Notes under the pieces: model-generated
What the model was told of the DNA's origin: nothing
The model's database searches: none
The model's input: the letters and a program-made list of their open reading frames with translations, nothing else
Position numbers and translations under genes: made by a program
DNA from: Ryuthela nishihirai
Taxonomy: Eukaryota; Arthropoda; Arachnida; Araneae; Heptathelidae
Direction of reading: 5' to 3'
Assembly (NCBI GenBank): GCA_038380435.1
Contig: JAWZYU010000013.1
Location: 12,785,901-12,849,900, forward strand
DNA: 64,000 bases
Shown here: one piece after another, positions 31,819 to 43,800 of the stretch
Layout: every line of letters begins with the position of its first letter
Position numbering within the stretch: position 1 is the stretch's first letter

Positions 31819-33783
31819 ATGAGAGGGTTGAGGGATTATGACGATGACAACGATGCGGATATGCTGCAGAGCGGGACCAGAAAGCAGAGAGCTAAAGAAA
31901 GGATGGGATATGATTTTGAATTAGAGAGGATGAGGTTAGAGATGCAACTGAGAAGGGAAGAGAGAGAGGCAGCAGAAAGGGAAAAGGAGAGAGAGGCAGC
32001 AGAAAGGGAAAAGGAGAGAGAGGCAGCAGAAAGGGAAAAGGAGAGAGAGGCAGCAGAAAGGGAAAAGGAGAGAGAGGCAGCAGAAAGGGAAAAGGAGAGA
32101 GAGGCGGCAGAAAGAGAAAGAGAAAAGGAGAGAGAGCATGAGTATAGAATGCTGGAACTGCAAATGAGGAATGCAAACGTGGAGAGGGGTGATGTGCGAA
32201 CGGTGGCAGTTTCTAGTAACCCAGCAGATGCGCGGCTGGCTAATTATATAAAATTATTGGGAAATATGTTAGCTGGAAGACCTAAAAACCCAGAAGAAGT
32301 GATAAATCTCTTTGAGACAGCGGAAAGGGGATTTAAGATATATGAAGTACCAGAGGTGTTTCAAGGCAAAGTCATCGTTTCTTTTTTAGATGGTAATTAT
32401 GCAAATCACGTTTTTCGAAAATTAAGTGCAGAGGATTTTGTTCATTATAAGAAAGTTAAAGAGACCGTATTAAAAGAGTTTAAGCTCACTCCCTCTGCGT
32501 ACAAGAGAAAGTTTGAAACTATCGCGAAAGAACCGAATGAGTCATATAATCAGTTAGCCTCGAGACTCAGAAATAGCTGGGATTACTACGTCCGCAGTAG
32601 GAAGGTGACAAATTTTGAGGAGCTTATGGACCTGATAGTGTCGGATAAATTACGTGATAGCCTTCCTCAAGACACCCATGCTTACGTAGTACAGAAAGAG
32701 GCAGAGTCATGGGCAAAAGCAGACGAAATAGCCACGTGGGCAGAAATCCATCTAGCCAGTGTAAACGGAACGGAAGAGGTCCTAACTTTTAAAGAGGTAA
32801 GGCATAGACATTATGCAGAACGTGTTGTTTCCCCCCAGCAGAGGATAGACTCAGAGAGAAATTATGCGAGCAGAAGGTATCAATCGGCAGTAAATTTCGC
32901 TGAATGTAGAAATGTCCCAAAAGTAAGGAGGTGCCATAAATGCAGATCTGACGAACATTTGATGAAAGATTGCCCACTGAGAACTGGGGACCGTGAGAAC
33001 CGAACTCAGGTGTACCAAGTTAGCACCTTGGATCAGAATTCTAAAGATGTTTGTGAGGCAAAAATAGGAAGGGTTACGACACATACAAAGCCAAGTCCAA
33101 GCAGTCGAGTAATGGGACAGGGAGAGATACGTATCCCAGTAGATTATGAAGAGGTTCGAATCAGATGTGGCGACCAGACAGCTAGAGCAGTCGTGGATTC
33201 GGGGGCAGAACTGACAGTAATCAGAAAGGGGATGCTGAAAGAAGAAAAGCACCCGGTAAAAGACCATCTGTTGTTGCATGGGCCGTTTGGTGATGCCATA
33301 AGGGCAGAGGTAAAAGAGCTGCCTTTAAGTTTGATTGATGGTACAGACAATAGCACTGTGAGTGGCGGAGAAATTAAAGTGCTATGCGCAGAAGTAGCTA
33401 AGCTGCGGAAGGAGGTACTTCTGAGTGTGGAAGCATATAGTAAGTTACTTAGAAAGACGGAGAGAAGGCCTGTAACTGGTATCCCCAGGAGGAAAATCCA
33501 CGAGCCGTGGGCCAATAGAGGAAGCTACTATGAAAGAGGTAGAGAAATTCCAACTAGAAAAAGGGAAATGTATGCTCCATGGAGACCGTCCAATCAGCGC
33601 CATCCTATCTCCCAGCCCAAACATGTGCAGCAATCGGTCAGACTCGATGTCTACGATGATCAAAATTATGCAGGGGAGGGAGCGAACATGGCAATTGTAG
33701 GTAACAATGGGTCAGGCCGACGCCAATGTCGACGACTTTCAGCCTGTAGAGTCAGAGGGTACGTACGGGGAGGTGATATCTAG
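31819..33783 (+). CDS. Gag-protease polyprotein of the LTR element
   Basis: A 654-residue protein if the first in-frame ATG (31819) is used; upstream there is only an in-frame TGA at 31765. Residues about 45-110 form a highly charged E/R/K/A coiled-coil-like segment built from an in-frame 27-bp repeat. Residues about 137-314 look like a capsid or SCAN-like helical Gag domain. A perfect CX2CX4HX4C zinc knuckle follows (C372, C375, H380, C385), for nucleic-acid binding. An aspartic-protease segment comes next, with DSGAE at D460 and TVI after it. The tail after about residue 560 is basic and unassigned. Gag would form particles and the protease would cut the polyprotein. No frameshift or stop interrupts the frame, so coding capacity seems kept. 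Nothing after it codes for polymerase. Confidence 0.93.
   Translation: MRGLRDYDDDNDADMLQSGTRKQRAKERMGYDFELERMRLEMQLRREEREAAEREKEREAAEREKEREAAEREKEREAAEREKEREAAEREKEREAAEREREKEREHEYRMLELQMRNANVERGDVRTVAVSSNPADARLANYIKLLGNMLAGRPKNPEEVINLFETAERGFKIYEVPEVFQGKVIVSFLDGNYANHVFRKLSAEDFVHYKKVKETVLKEFKLTPSAYKRKFETIAKEPNESYNQLASRLRNSWDYYVRSRKVTNFEELMDLIVSDKLRDSLPQDTHAYVVQKEAESWAKADEIATWAEIHLASVNGTEEVLTFKEVRHRHYAERVVSPQQRIDSERNYASRRYQSAVNFAECRNVPKVRRCHKCRSDEHLMKDCPLRTGDRENRTQVYQVSTLDQNSKDVCEAKIGRVTTHTKPSPSSRVMGQGEIRIPVDYEEVRIRCGDQTARAVVDSGAELTVIRKGMLKEEKHPVKDHLLLHGPFGDAIRAEVKELPLSLIDGTDNSTVSGGEIKVLCAEVAKLRKEVLLSVEAYSKLLRKTERRPVTGIPRRKIHEPWANRGSYYERGREIPTRKREMYAPWRPSNQRHPISQPKHVQQSVRLDVYDDQNYAGEGANMAIVGNNGSGRRQCRRLSACRVRGYVRGGDI
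31958..32130 (+). repeat. In-frame 27-bp minisatellite in gag
   Basis: The 9-codon unit coding for EREAAEREK is repeated about five to six times with almost no change (AGAGAGGCAGCAGAAAGGGA in each). Because 27 is a multiple of 3, gain or loss of units changes only the length of the charged coil. Confidence 0.93.
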
Positions 33784-34201
33784 GTAGTCACGAAAGGTGT
33801 GCATAGCCTTTCACATGGGATGTCACCTGTGGACGAATGAACACCACCAGTACGGCATACTTTCGTCAAAGACAGTTTTTAGTGAGATAATTAATTTATA
33901 AACTGTGTACTCTCGGACAACTTCTTTAGTCAACAGGTTTTTTATTGTTTGAAGCAAAAAGAATATTTAGACTCAGTGCACCAGTATATACCTAGGGGTT
34001 ATTTTATATTTAAGTGTAGTGTACATAGATGTGTAAAAGATGTGCCAATTCGCAGAGAATTTATAGAATTCATGAAGCAACTTAGAACTCTGTATCTTGT
34101 CGCATTGAACTCTAAGATTAATGCGAAAATGAACTCTGATTTTCAGCATTCAACTTGACTTTTTAGTCAGCAGCTAACAGGACTAACTACTGACTTCTGC
34201 C
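33784..34201 (+). other. Non-coding 3' interior of the LTR element
   Basis: About 420 bases between the Gag-protease stop and the purine tract. A 69-codon frame (33949-34158) has no recognised domain. This may be what remains of a longer pol/3' region after deletion, or a segment acquired by the short form. Confidence 0.6.
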
Positions 34202-34208
34202 AGGGAGG
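34202..34208 (+). other. Polypurine tract
   Basis: AGGGAGG directly abuts the TG of the 3' LTR, the position from which plus-strand DNA synthesis is primed. It is short. Confidence 0.65.
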
Positions 34209-34813
34209 TGTCAGGCTAGAGGCATTTTTAGATTTTTTTTTTTTGTTCAGGCTCTGTATATTTATTTTGGATTTCGCCAAAATAGTCATATGCTACGGGG
34301 AGGCCTTCTGTTCCGGCATCTGGAAAGTTAATTGAAGGGGCAGTGCCCCAAGGGACGGAGGTCACCCTGCTGCTCGCCCCAGATGGTGAGGCGAGGGAAG
34401 AAAGAAAAGAAAGGGTTTGGCAACGATGAGAACGAGAGAGCCGGTCGAGTTTCGGAAGGAGACGGGATGCAAAATTGTAAAGCTGGGAAATGCCGACTGG
34501 TAATAGCGGCATTGGCTCTGTAAATACAGCTGAACAGGCATAGTAAGCTGGTGTTGTTGTAATCTATGTAATTGAGCATATGTCCTCGTCCAGCAAGTAT
34601 GTTTGGAAGGTTAAATAAATCTTTGTTATTTCTAAGTAAAGTCTGAAGTTGAACTAATTTATGGGGAAGGAGCCTCAGTATCAGTTCTCTGCAATTGTGA
34701 ATAAACCGTTGATTTCATCCGAAAGACTCTTTCACCCGTCGCGTATAGCGATCGAACCGAGGGAACGTCCTAAGTGGTCTCAATAGGCCGACAAGCGAAG
34801 AGTTAACATCACA
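34209..34813 (+). repeat. 3' LTR
   Basis: 605 bp, TGTCAGGCTAGAGGC to AACATCACA. Five substitutions and the extra CTAGAGG separate it from the 5' LTR. Substitutions lie, for instance, at TTCGCCAAAA versus TTCGTCAAAA and at GATTTCATCC versus GATTTTATCC. Confidence 0.95.
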
Positions 34814-34818
34814 CCTAC
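34814..34818 (+). repeat. 5-bp TSD (right) of the LTR element
   Basis: CCTAC, the same word as at 30675-30679, followed by TAAGACC of the interrupted monomer. Confidence 0.93.
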
Positions 34819-37800
34819 TAAGACCAAAGTCACTGCTGACCCCTGCCTCAGTTAGAGAGACATGACAGTGCCCTACTAAGACCAAAGTCACTGCTGACCA
34901 CTGCCTCAGTTAGATAGACATGACAATGCCCTACTAAGACCAAAGTCACTGCTGACCCCTGCCTCAGAGAGACATGACAGTGCCCTACTAAGACCAAAGT
35001 CACTGCTGACCACTGCCTCAGTTAGGGAGACATGACAATGCCCTACTAAGACCAAAGTCACTGCTGTCCCCTGCCTCAGTTAGAGAGACATGACAATGCC
35101 CTACTAAGATCAAAGTCACTGCTGTCCACTGCCTCAGTTAGAGAGACATGATAATGCCCTACTAAGACCAAAGTCACTGCTGTCCCCTGCCTCAGTTAGA
35201 GAGACATGACAATGCCCTACTAAGACCAAAGTCACTGCTGTCCCCTGCCTCAGTTAGAGAGACATGACAATGCCCTACTAAGACCAAAGTCACTGCTGAC
35301 CACTGCCTAAGTTAGAGAGACATGACAATGCCCTACTAAGACCAAAGTCACTGCTGTCCCCTGCCTCAGTTAGAGAGACATGACAATGCCCTACTAAGAC
35401 CAAAGTCACTGCTGTCCCCTGCCTCAGTTAGAGAGACATGACAATGCCCTACTAAGACCAAAGTCACTGCTGTCCCCTGCCTCAGTTAGAGAGACCTGAC
35501 AGTGCCCTACTAAGACCAAAGTCAATGCTGACCACTGCCTCAGTTAGAGAGACATGACAATGCCCTACTAAGACCAAAGTCACTGCTGACCACTGCCTCA
35601 GTTAGATAGACATGACAATGCCCTACTAAGACCAAAGTCACTGCTGACCCCTGCCTCAGAGAGACATGACAGTGCCCTACTAAGACCAAAGTCACTGCTG
35701 ACCACTGCCTCAGTTAGAGAGACATGACAATGCCCTACTAAGACCAAAGTCACTGCTGTCCCCTGCCTCAGTTAGAGAGACATGACAATGCCCTACTAAG
35801 ATCAAAGTCACTGCTGTCCACTGCCTCAGTTAGAGAGACATGATAATGCCCTACTAAGACCAAAGTCACTGCTGTCCCCTGCCTCAGTTAGAGAGACATG
35901 ACAATGCCCTACTAAGACCAAAGTCACTGCTGTCCCCTGCCTCAGTTAGAGAGACATGACAATGCCCTACTAAGACCAAAGTCACTGCTGACCACTGCCT
36001 AAGTTAGAGAGACATGACAATGCCCTACTAAGACCAAAGTCACTGCTGTCCCCTGCCTCAGTTAGAGAGACATGACAATGCCCTACTAAGACCAAAGTCA
36101 CTGCTGTCCCCTGCCTCAGTTAGAGAGACCTGACAGTGCCCTACTAAGACCAAAGTCAATGCTGACCACTGCCTCAGTTAGAGAGACATGACAATGCCCT
36201 ACTAAGACCAAAGTCACTGCTGACCACTGCCTCAGTTAGAGAGACATGACAGTGCCCTACTAAGACCAAAGTCACTGCTGACCCCTGCCTCAGTTAGAGA
36301 GACATGACAGTGCCCTACTAAGACCAAAGTCACTGCTGACCACTGCCTCAGTTAGAAAGACATGACAATGCCCTACTAAGACCAAAGTCACTGCTGTCCC
36401 CTGCCTCAGAGAGACATGACAGTGCCCTACTAAGACCAAAGTCACTGCTGACCACTGCCTCAGTTAAATAGACATGACAATGCCCTACTAAGACCAAAGT
36501 CACTGCTGACCACTGCCTCAGTTAGAGAGACATGACAATGCCCTACTAAGACCAAAGTCACTGCTGACCACTGCCTCAGTTAGAGAGACATGACAGTGCC
36601 CTACTAAGACCAAAGTCACTGCTGACCCCTGCCTCAGTTAGAGAGACATGACAGTGCCCTACTAAGACCAAAGTCACTGCTGACCACTGCCTCAGTTAGA
36701 GAGACATGACAATGCCCTACTAAAACCAAAGTCACTGCTGTCCCCTAGCTCAGTTAGAGAGACATGACAGTGCCCTACTAAGACCAAAGTCACTGCTGAC
36801 CACTGCCTCAGTTAGAGAGACATGACAGTGCCCTACTAAGACCAAAGTCACTGCTGACCCCTGCCTCAGTTAGAGAGACATGACAGTGCCCTACTAAGAC
36901 CAAAGTCACTGCTGACCACTGCCTCAGTTAGAGAGACATGACAATGCCCTACTAAGACCAAAGTCACTGCTGTCCCCTGCCTCAGTTAGAGAGACATGAC
37001 AGTGCCCTACTAAGACCAACGTCACTGCTGACCACTGCCTCAGTTAGATAGACATGACAATGCCCTACTAAGACCAAAGTCACTGCTGACCCCTGCCTCA
37101 GTTAGAGAGACATGACAGTGCCCTACTAAGACCAAAGTCACTGCTAACCACTGCCTCAGTTAGATAGACATGACAATACCCTACTAAGACCAAAGTCACT
37201 GCTGACCCCTGCCTCACTTAGAGAGACATGACAGTGCCCTACTAAGACCAAAGTCACTGCTGTCCCCTGCCTCAGTTAGAGAGACATGACAATGCCCTAC
37301 TAAGACCAAAGTCACTGCTGACCACTGCCTCAGTTAGAGAGACATGACAATGCCCTACTAAGACCAAAGTCACTGCTGTCCCTGCCTCAGTTAGAGAGAC
37401 ATGACAATGCCCTACTAAGACCAAAGTCACTGCTGACCACTGCCTAAGTTAGAGAGACATGACAATGCCCTACTAAGACCAAAGTCACTGCTGTCCCCTG
37501 CCTCAGTTAGAGAGACATGACAGTGCCCTACTAAGACCAAAGTCAATGCTGACCACTGCCTCAGTTAGAGAGACATGACAATGCCCTACTAAGACCAAAG
37601 TCACTGCTGACCCCTGCCTCAGTTAGAGAGACATGACAGTGCCCTACTAAGACCAAAGTCACTGCTGACCACTGCCTCAGTTAGAGAGACATGACAATGC
37701 CCTACTAAGACCAAAGTCACTGCTGTCCCCTGCCTCAGTTAGAGAGACATGACAATGCCCTACTAAGACCAAAGTCACTGCTGTCCCCTGTCTCAGTTAG

Positions 37801-40800
37801 AGAGACATGACAATGCCCTACTAAGACCAAAGTCACTGCTGTCCCCTGCCTCAGTTAGAGAGACATGACAATGCCCTACTAAGACCAAAGTCACTGCTGT
37901 CCCCTGCCTTAGTTAGAGAGACATGACAATGCCCTACTAAGACCAAAGTCACTGCTGACCACTGCCTAAGTTAGAGAGACATGACAATGCCCTACTAAGA
38001 CCAAAGTCACTGCTGTCCCTTGCCTCAGTTAGAGAGACATGACAATGCCCTACTAAGACCAAAGTCACTGCTGTCCCCTGCCTCAGTTAGAGAGACATGA
38101 CAGTGCCCTACTAAGACAAAAGTCACTGCTGACCACTGCCTCAGTTAGAGAGACATGACAATGCCCTACTAAGACCAAAGTCACTGCTGTCCCCTGCCTC
38201 AGTTAGAGAGACATGACAGTGCCCTACTAAGACAAAAGTCACTGCTGACCACTGCCTCAGTTAGAGAGACATGACAATGCCCTACTAAGACCAAAGTCAC
38301 TGCTGTCCCCTGCCTCAGTTAGAGAGACATAACAATGCCCTACTAAGACCAAAGTCACTGCTGACCACTGCCTAAGTTAGAGAGACATGACAATGCCCTA
38401 CTAAGACCAAAGTCACTGCTGTCCCTTGCCTCAGTTAGAGAGACATGACAATGCCCTACTAAGACCAAAGTCACTGCTGTCCCCTGCCTCAGTTAGAGAG
38501 ACATGACAGTGCCCTACTAAGACAAAAGTCACTGCTGACCACTGCCTCAGTTAGAGAGACATGACAATGCCCTACTAAGACCAAAGTCACTGCTGTCCCC
38601 TGCCTCAGTTAGAGAGACATGACAGTGCCCTACTAAGACAAAAGTCACTGCTGACCACTGCCTCAGTTAGAGAGACATGACAATGCCCTACTAAGACCAA
38701 AGTCACTGCTGTCCCCTGCCTCAGTTAGAGAGACATGACAATGCCCTACTAAGACCAAAGTCACTGCTGACCACTGCCTAAGTTAGAGAGACATGACAAT
38801 GCCCTACTAAGACCAAAGTCACTGCTGTCCCCTGCCTCAGTTAGAGAGACATGACAATGCCCTACTAAGACCAAAGTCACTGCTGTCCCCTGTCTCAGTT
38901 AGAGAGACATGACAATGCCCTACTAAGACCAAAGTCACTGCTGTCCCCTGCCTCAGTTAGAGAGACCTGACAATGCCCTACTAAGACCAAAGTCACTGCT
39001 GTCCCCTGCCTTAGTTAGAGAGACATGACAATGCCCTACTAAGACCAAAGTCACTGCTGACCACTGCCTAAGTTAGAGAGACATGACAATGCCCTACTAA
39101 GACCAAAGTCACTGCTGTCCCTTGCCTCAGTTAGAGAGACATGACAATGCCCTACTAAGACCAAAGTCACTGCTGTCCCCTGCCTCAGTTAGAGAGACAT
39201 GACAATGCCCTACTAAGACCAAAGTCACTGCTGACCACTGCCTAAGTTAGAGAGACATGACAATGCCCTACTAAGACCAAAGTCACTGCTGTCCCCTGCC
39301 TCAGTTAGAGAGACATGACAGTGCCCTACTAAGACCAAAGTCAATGCTGACCACTGCCTCAGTTAGAGAGACATGACAATGCCCTACTAAGACCAAAGTC
39401 ACTGCTGACCCCTGCCTCAGTTAGAGAGACATGACAGTGCCCTACTAAGACCAAAGTCACTGCTGACCACTGCCTCAGTTAGAGAGACATGACAATGCCC
39501 TACTAAGACCAAAGTCACTGCTGTCCCCTGCCTCAGTTAGAGAGACATGACAATGCCCTACTAAGACCAAAGTCACTGCTGTCCCCTGTCTCAGTTAGAG
39601 AGACATGACAATGCCCTACTAAGACCAAAGTCACTGCTGTCCCCTGCCTCAGTTAGAGAGACATGACAATGCCCTACTAAGACCAAAGTCACTGCTGTCC
39701 CCTGCCTTAGTTAGAGAGACATGACAATGCCCTACTAAGACCAAAGTCACTGCTGACCACTGCCTAAGTTAGAGAGACATGACAATGCCCTACTAAGACC
39801 AAAGTCACTGCTGTCCCTTGCCTCAGTTAGAGAGACATGACAATGCCCTACTAAGACCAAAGTCACTGCTGTCCCCTGCCTCAGTTAGAGAGACATGACA
39901 GTGCCCTACTAAGACAAAAGTCACTGCTGACCACTGCCTCAGTTAGAGAGACATGACAATGCCCTACTAAGACCAAAGTCACTGCTGTCCCCTGCCTCAG
40001 TTAGAGAGACATGACAGTGCCCTACTAAGACAAAAGTCACTGCTGACCACTGCCTCAGTTAGAGAGACATGACAATGCCCTACTAAGACCAAAGTCACTG
40101 CTGTCCCCTGCCTCAGTTAGAGAGACATAACAATGCCCTACTAAGACCAAAGTCACTGCTGACCACTGCCTAAGTTAGAGAGACATGACAATGCCCTACT
40201 AAGACCAAAGTCACTGCTGTCCCTTGCCTCAGTTAGAGAGACATGACAATGCCCTACTAAGACCAAAGTCACTGCTGTCCCCTGCCTCAGTTAGAGAGAC
40301 ATGACAGTGCCCTACTAAGACAAAAGTCACTGCTGACCACTGCCTCAGTTAGAGAGACATGACAATGCCCTACTAAGACCAAAGTCACTGCTGTCCCCTG
40401 CCTCAGTTAGAGAGACATGACAGTGCCCTACTAAGACAAAAGTCACTGCTGACCACTGCCTCAGTTAGAGAGACATGACAATGCCCTACTAAGACCAAAG
40501 TCACTGCTGTCCCCTGCCTCAGTTAGAGAGACATGACAATGCCCTACTAAGACCAAAGTCACTGCTGACCACTGCCTAAGTTAGAGAGACATGACAATGC
40601 CCTACTAAGACCAAAGTCACTGCTGTCCCCTGCCTCAGTTAGAGAGACATGACAATGCCCTACTAAGACCAAAGTCACTGCTGTCCCCTGTCTCAGTTAG
40701 AGAGACATGACAATGCCCTACTAAGACCAAAGTCACTGCTGTCCCCTGCCTCAGTTAGAGAGACCTGACAATGCCCTACTAAGACCAAAGTCACTGCTGT

Positions 40801-43800
40801 CCCCTGCCTTAGTTAGAGAGACATGACAATGCCCTACTAAGACCAAAGTCACTGCTGACCACTGCCTAAGTTAGAGAGACATGACAATGCCCTACTAAGA
40901 CCAAAGTCACTGCTGTCCCTTGCCTCAGTTAGAGAGACATGACAATGCCCTACTAAGACCAAAGTCACTGCTGTCCCCTGCCTCAGTTAGAGAGACATGA
41001 CAGTGCCCTACTAAGACAAAAGTCACTGCTGACCACTGCCTCAGTTAGAGAGACATGACAATGCCCTACTAAGACCAAAGTCACTGCTGTCCCCTGCCTC
41101 AGTTAGAGAGACATGACAGTGCCCTACTAAGACCAACGTCACTGCTGACCACTGCCTCAGTTAGATAGACATGACAATGCCCTACTAAGACCAAAGTCAC
41201 TGCTGACCCCTGCCTCAGAGAGACATGACAGTGCCCTACTAAGACCAAAGTCACTGCTGACCACTGCCTCAGTTAGATAGACATGACAATACCCTACTAA
41301 GACCAAAGTCACTGCTGACCCCTGCCTCAGTTAGAGAGACATGACACTGCCCTATTAAGACCAAAGTCACTGCTGACCACTGCCTCAGTTAGAGAGACAT
41401 GACACTGCCCTACTAAGACCAAAGTCACTGCTGACCCCTGCCTCAGTTAGAGAGACATGACAGTGCCCTACTAAGACCAAAGTCACTGCTGACCACTGCC
41501 TCAGTTAGAGAGACATGACAATGCCCTACTAAGACCAAAGTCACTGCTGTCCCCTGTCTCAGTTAGAGAGACATGACAATGCCCTACTAAGACCAAAGTC
41601 ACTGCTGTCCCCTGCCTCAGTTAGAGAGACATGACAATGCCCTACTAAGACCAAAGTCACTGCTGTCCCCTGCCTCAGTTAGAGAGACATGACAATGCCC
41701 TATTAAGACCAAAGTCACTGCTGACCACTGCCTCAGTTAGAGAGACATGACACTGCCCTACTAAGACCAAAGTCACTGCTGTCCCCTGCCTCAGTTAGAG
41801 AGACATGACAGTGCCCTACTAAGACAAAAGTCACTGCTGACCACTGCCTCAGTTAGAGAGACATGACAGTGCCCTACTAAGACCAACGTCACTGCTGACC
41901 ACTGCCTCAGTTAGAGAGACATGACAATGCCCTACTAAGACCAAAGTCACTGCTGTCCCCTGTCTCAGTTAGAGAGACATGACAATGCCCTACTAAGACC
42001 AAAGTCACTGCTGTCCCCTGCCTCAGTTAGAGAGACATGACAATGCCCTACTAAGACCAAAGTCACTGCTGTCCCCTGCCTTAGTTAGAGAGACATGACA
42101 ATGCCCTACTAAGACCAAAGTCACTGCTGACCACTGCCTAAGTTAGAGAGACATGACAATGCCCTACTAAGACCAAAGTCACTGCTGTCCCTTGCCTCAG
42201 TTAGAGAGACATGACAATGCCCTACTAAGACCAAAGTCACTGCTGTCCCCTGCCTCAGTTAGAGAGACATGACAATGCCCTACTAAGACCAAAGTCACTG
42301 CTGTCCCCTGCCTTAGTTAGAGAGACATGACAATGCCCTACTAAGACCAAAGTCACTGCTGTCCACTGCCTCAGTTAGAGAGACATGACAATGCCCTACT
42401 AAGACCAAAGTCACTGCTGTCCCCTGCCTCAGTTAGAGAGACATGACAGTGCCCTACTAAGACCAAAGTCACTGCTGTCCCCTGTCTCAGTTAGAGAGAC
42501 ATGACAATGCCCTACTAAGACCAAAGTCACTGCTGTCCCCTGCCTCAGTTAGAGAGACCTGACAGTGCCCTACTAAGACCAAAGTCAATGCTGACCACTG
42601 CCTCAGTTAGAGAGACATGACAATGCCCTACTAAGACCAAAGTCACTGCTGACCACTGCCTCAGTTAGAGAGACATGACAGTGCCCTACTAAGACCAACG
42701 TCACTGCTGACCACTGCCTCAGTTAGATAGACATGACAATGCCCTACTAAGACCAAAGTCACTGCTGACCCCTGCCTCAGAGAGACATGACAGTGCCCTA
42801 CTAAGACCAAAGTCACTGCTGACCACTGCCTCAGATAGACATGACAATACCCTACTAAGACCAAAGTCACTGCTGACCCCTGCCTCAGTTAGAGAGACAT
42901 GACACTGCCCTACTAAGACCAAAGTCACTGCTGACCACTGCCTCAGTTAGAGAGACATGACACTGCCCTACTAAGACCAAAGTCACTGCTGACCCCTGCC
43001 TCAGTTAGAGAGACATGACAGTGCCCTACTAAGACCAAAGTCACTGCTGACCACTGCCTCAGTTAGAGAGACATGACAATACCCTACTAAGACCAAAGTC
43101 ACTGCTGACCCCTGCCTCAGTTAGAGAGACATGACAATGCCCTACTAAGACCAAAGTCACTGCTGACCACTGCCTCAGTTAGAGAGACATGACACTGCCC
43201 TACTAAGACCAAAGTCACTGCTGACCCCTGCCTCAGTTAGAGAGACATGACAGTGCCCTACTAAGACCAAAGTCACTGCTGTCCCCTGCCTCAGTTAGAG
43301 AGACATGACAATGCCCTACTAAGACCAAAGTCACTGCTGTCCCCTGCCTCAGTTAGAGAGACATGACAATGCCCTACTAAGACCAAAGTCACTGCTGTCC
43401 CCTGCCTCAGTTAGAGAGACATGACAATGCCCTACTAAGACCAAAGTCACTGCTGACCACTGCCTCAGTTAGAGACACATGACAATGCCCTACTAAGACC
43501 GAAGTCACTGCTGTCCCTTGCCTCAGTTAGAGAGACATGACAATGCCCTACTAAGACCAAAGTCACTGCTGACCACTGCCTAAGTTAGAGAGACATGACA
43601 ATGCCCTACTAAAACCAAAGTCACTGCTGTCCCCTAGCTCAGTTAGAGAGACATGACAGTGCCCTACTAAGACCAAAGTCACTGCTGACCACTGCCTCAG
43701 TTAGAGAGACATGACAATGCCCTACTAAGACCAAAGTCACTGCTGTCCCCTGCCTCAGTTAGAGAGACATGACAGTGCCCTACTAAGACCAACGTCACTG

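Larger units (their letters stand above)
30680..34813 (+). mobile_element. Complete LTR retrotransposon with Gag and protease only
   Basis: 4134 bp: 5' LTR (598 bp), primer-binding site, leader, one Gag-protease frame, about 425 bp of non-coding DNA, a short purine tract and 3' LTR (605 bp). The LTRs start TG and end CA, and 5-bp TSDs (CCTAC) flank the element. Gag, CCHC knuckle and the DSGAE protease motif put it in the Ty3/gypsy-like or related LTR group; without RT the clade cannot be decided. RT, RNase H and integrase are absent, and the 3' non-coding DNA is too short to hide them. It is thus probably non-autonomous, using enzymes from a relative. It sits within, and is younger than, the 58-bp satellite. 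Confidence 0.93.

Noticed and set aside
31892..33663. Minus-strand frames of 62-142 codons across gag
   Set aside because: They mirror the coding frame; the leucine/proline/phenylalanine repeats are the reverse of the E/R/K repeat.
31819..33783. Domesticated Arc-like host Gag gene
   Set aside because: Intact LTRs, PBS and TSD show that it is still part of a mobile element.
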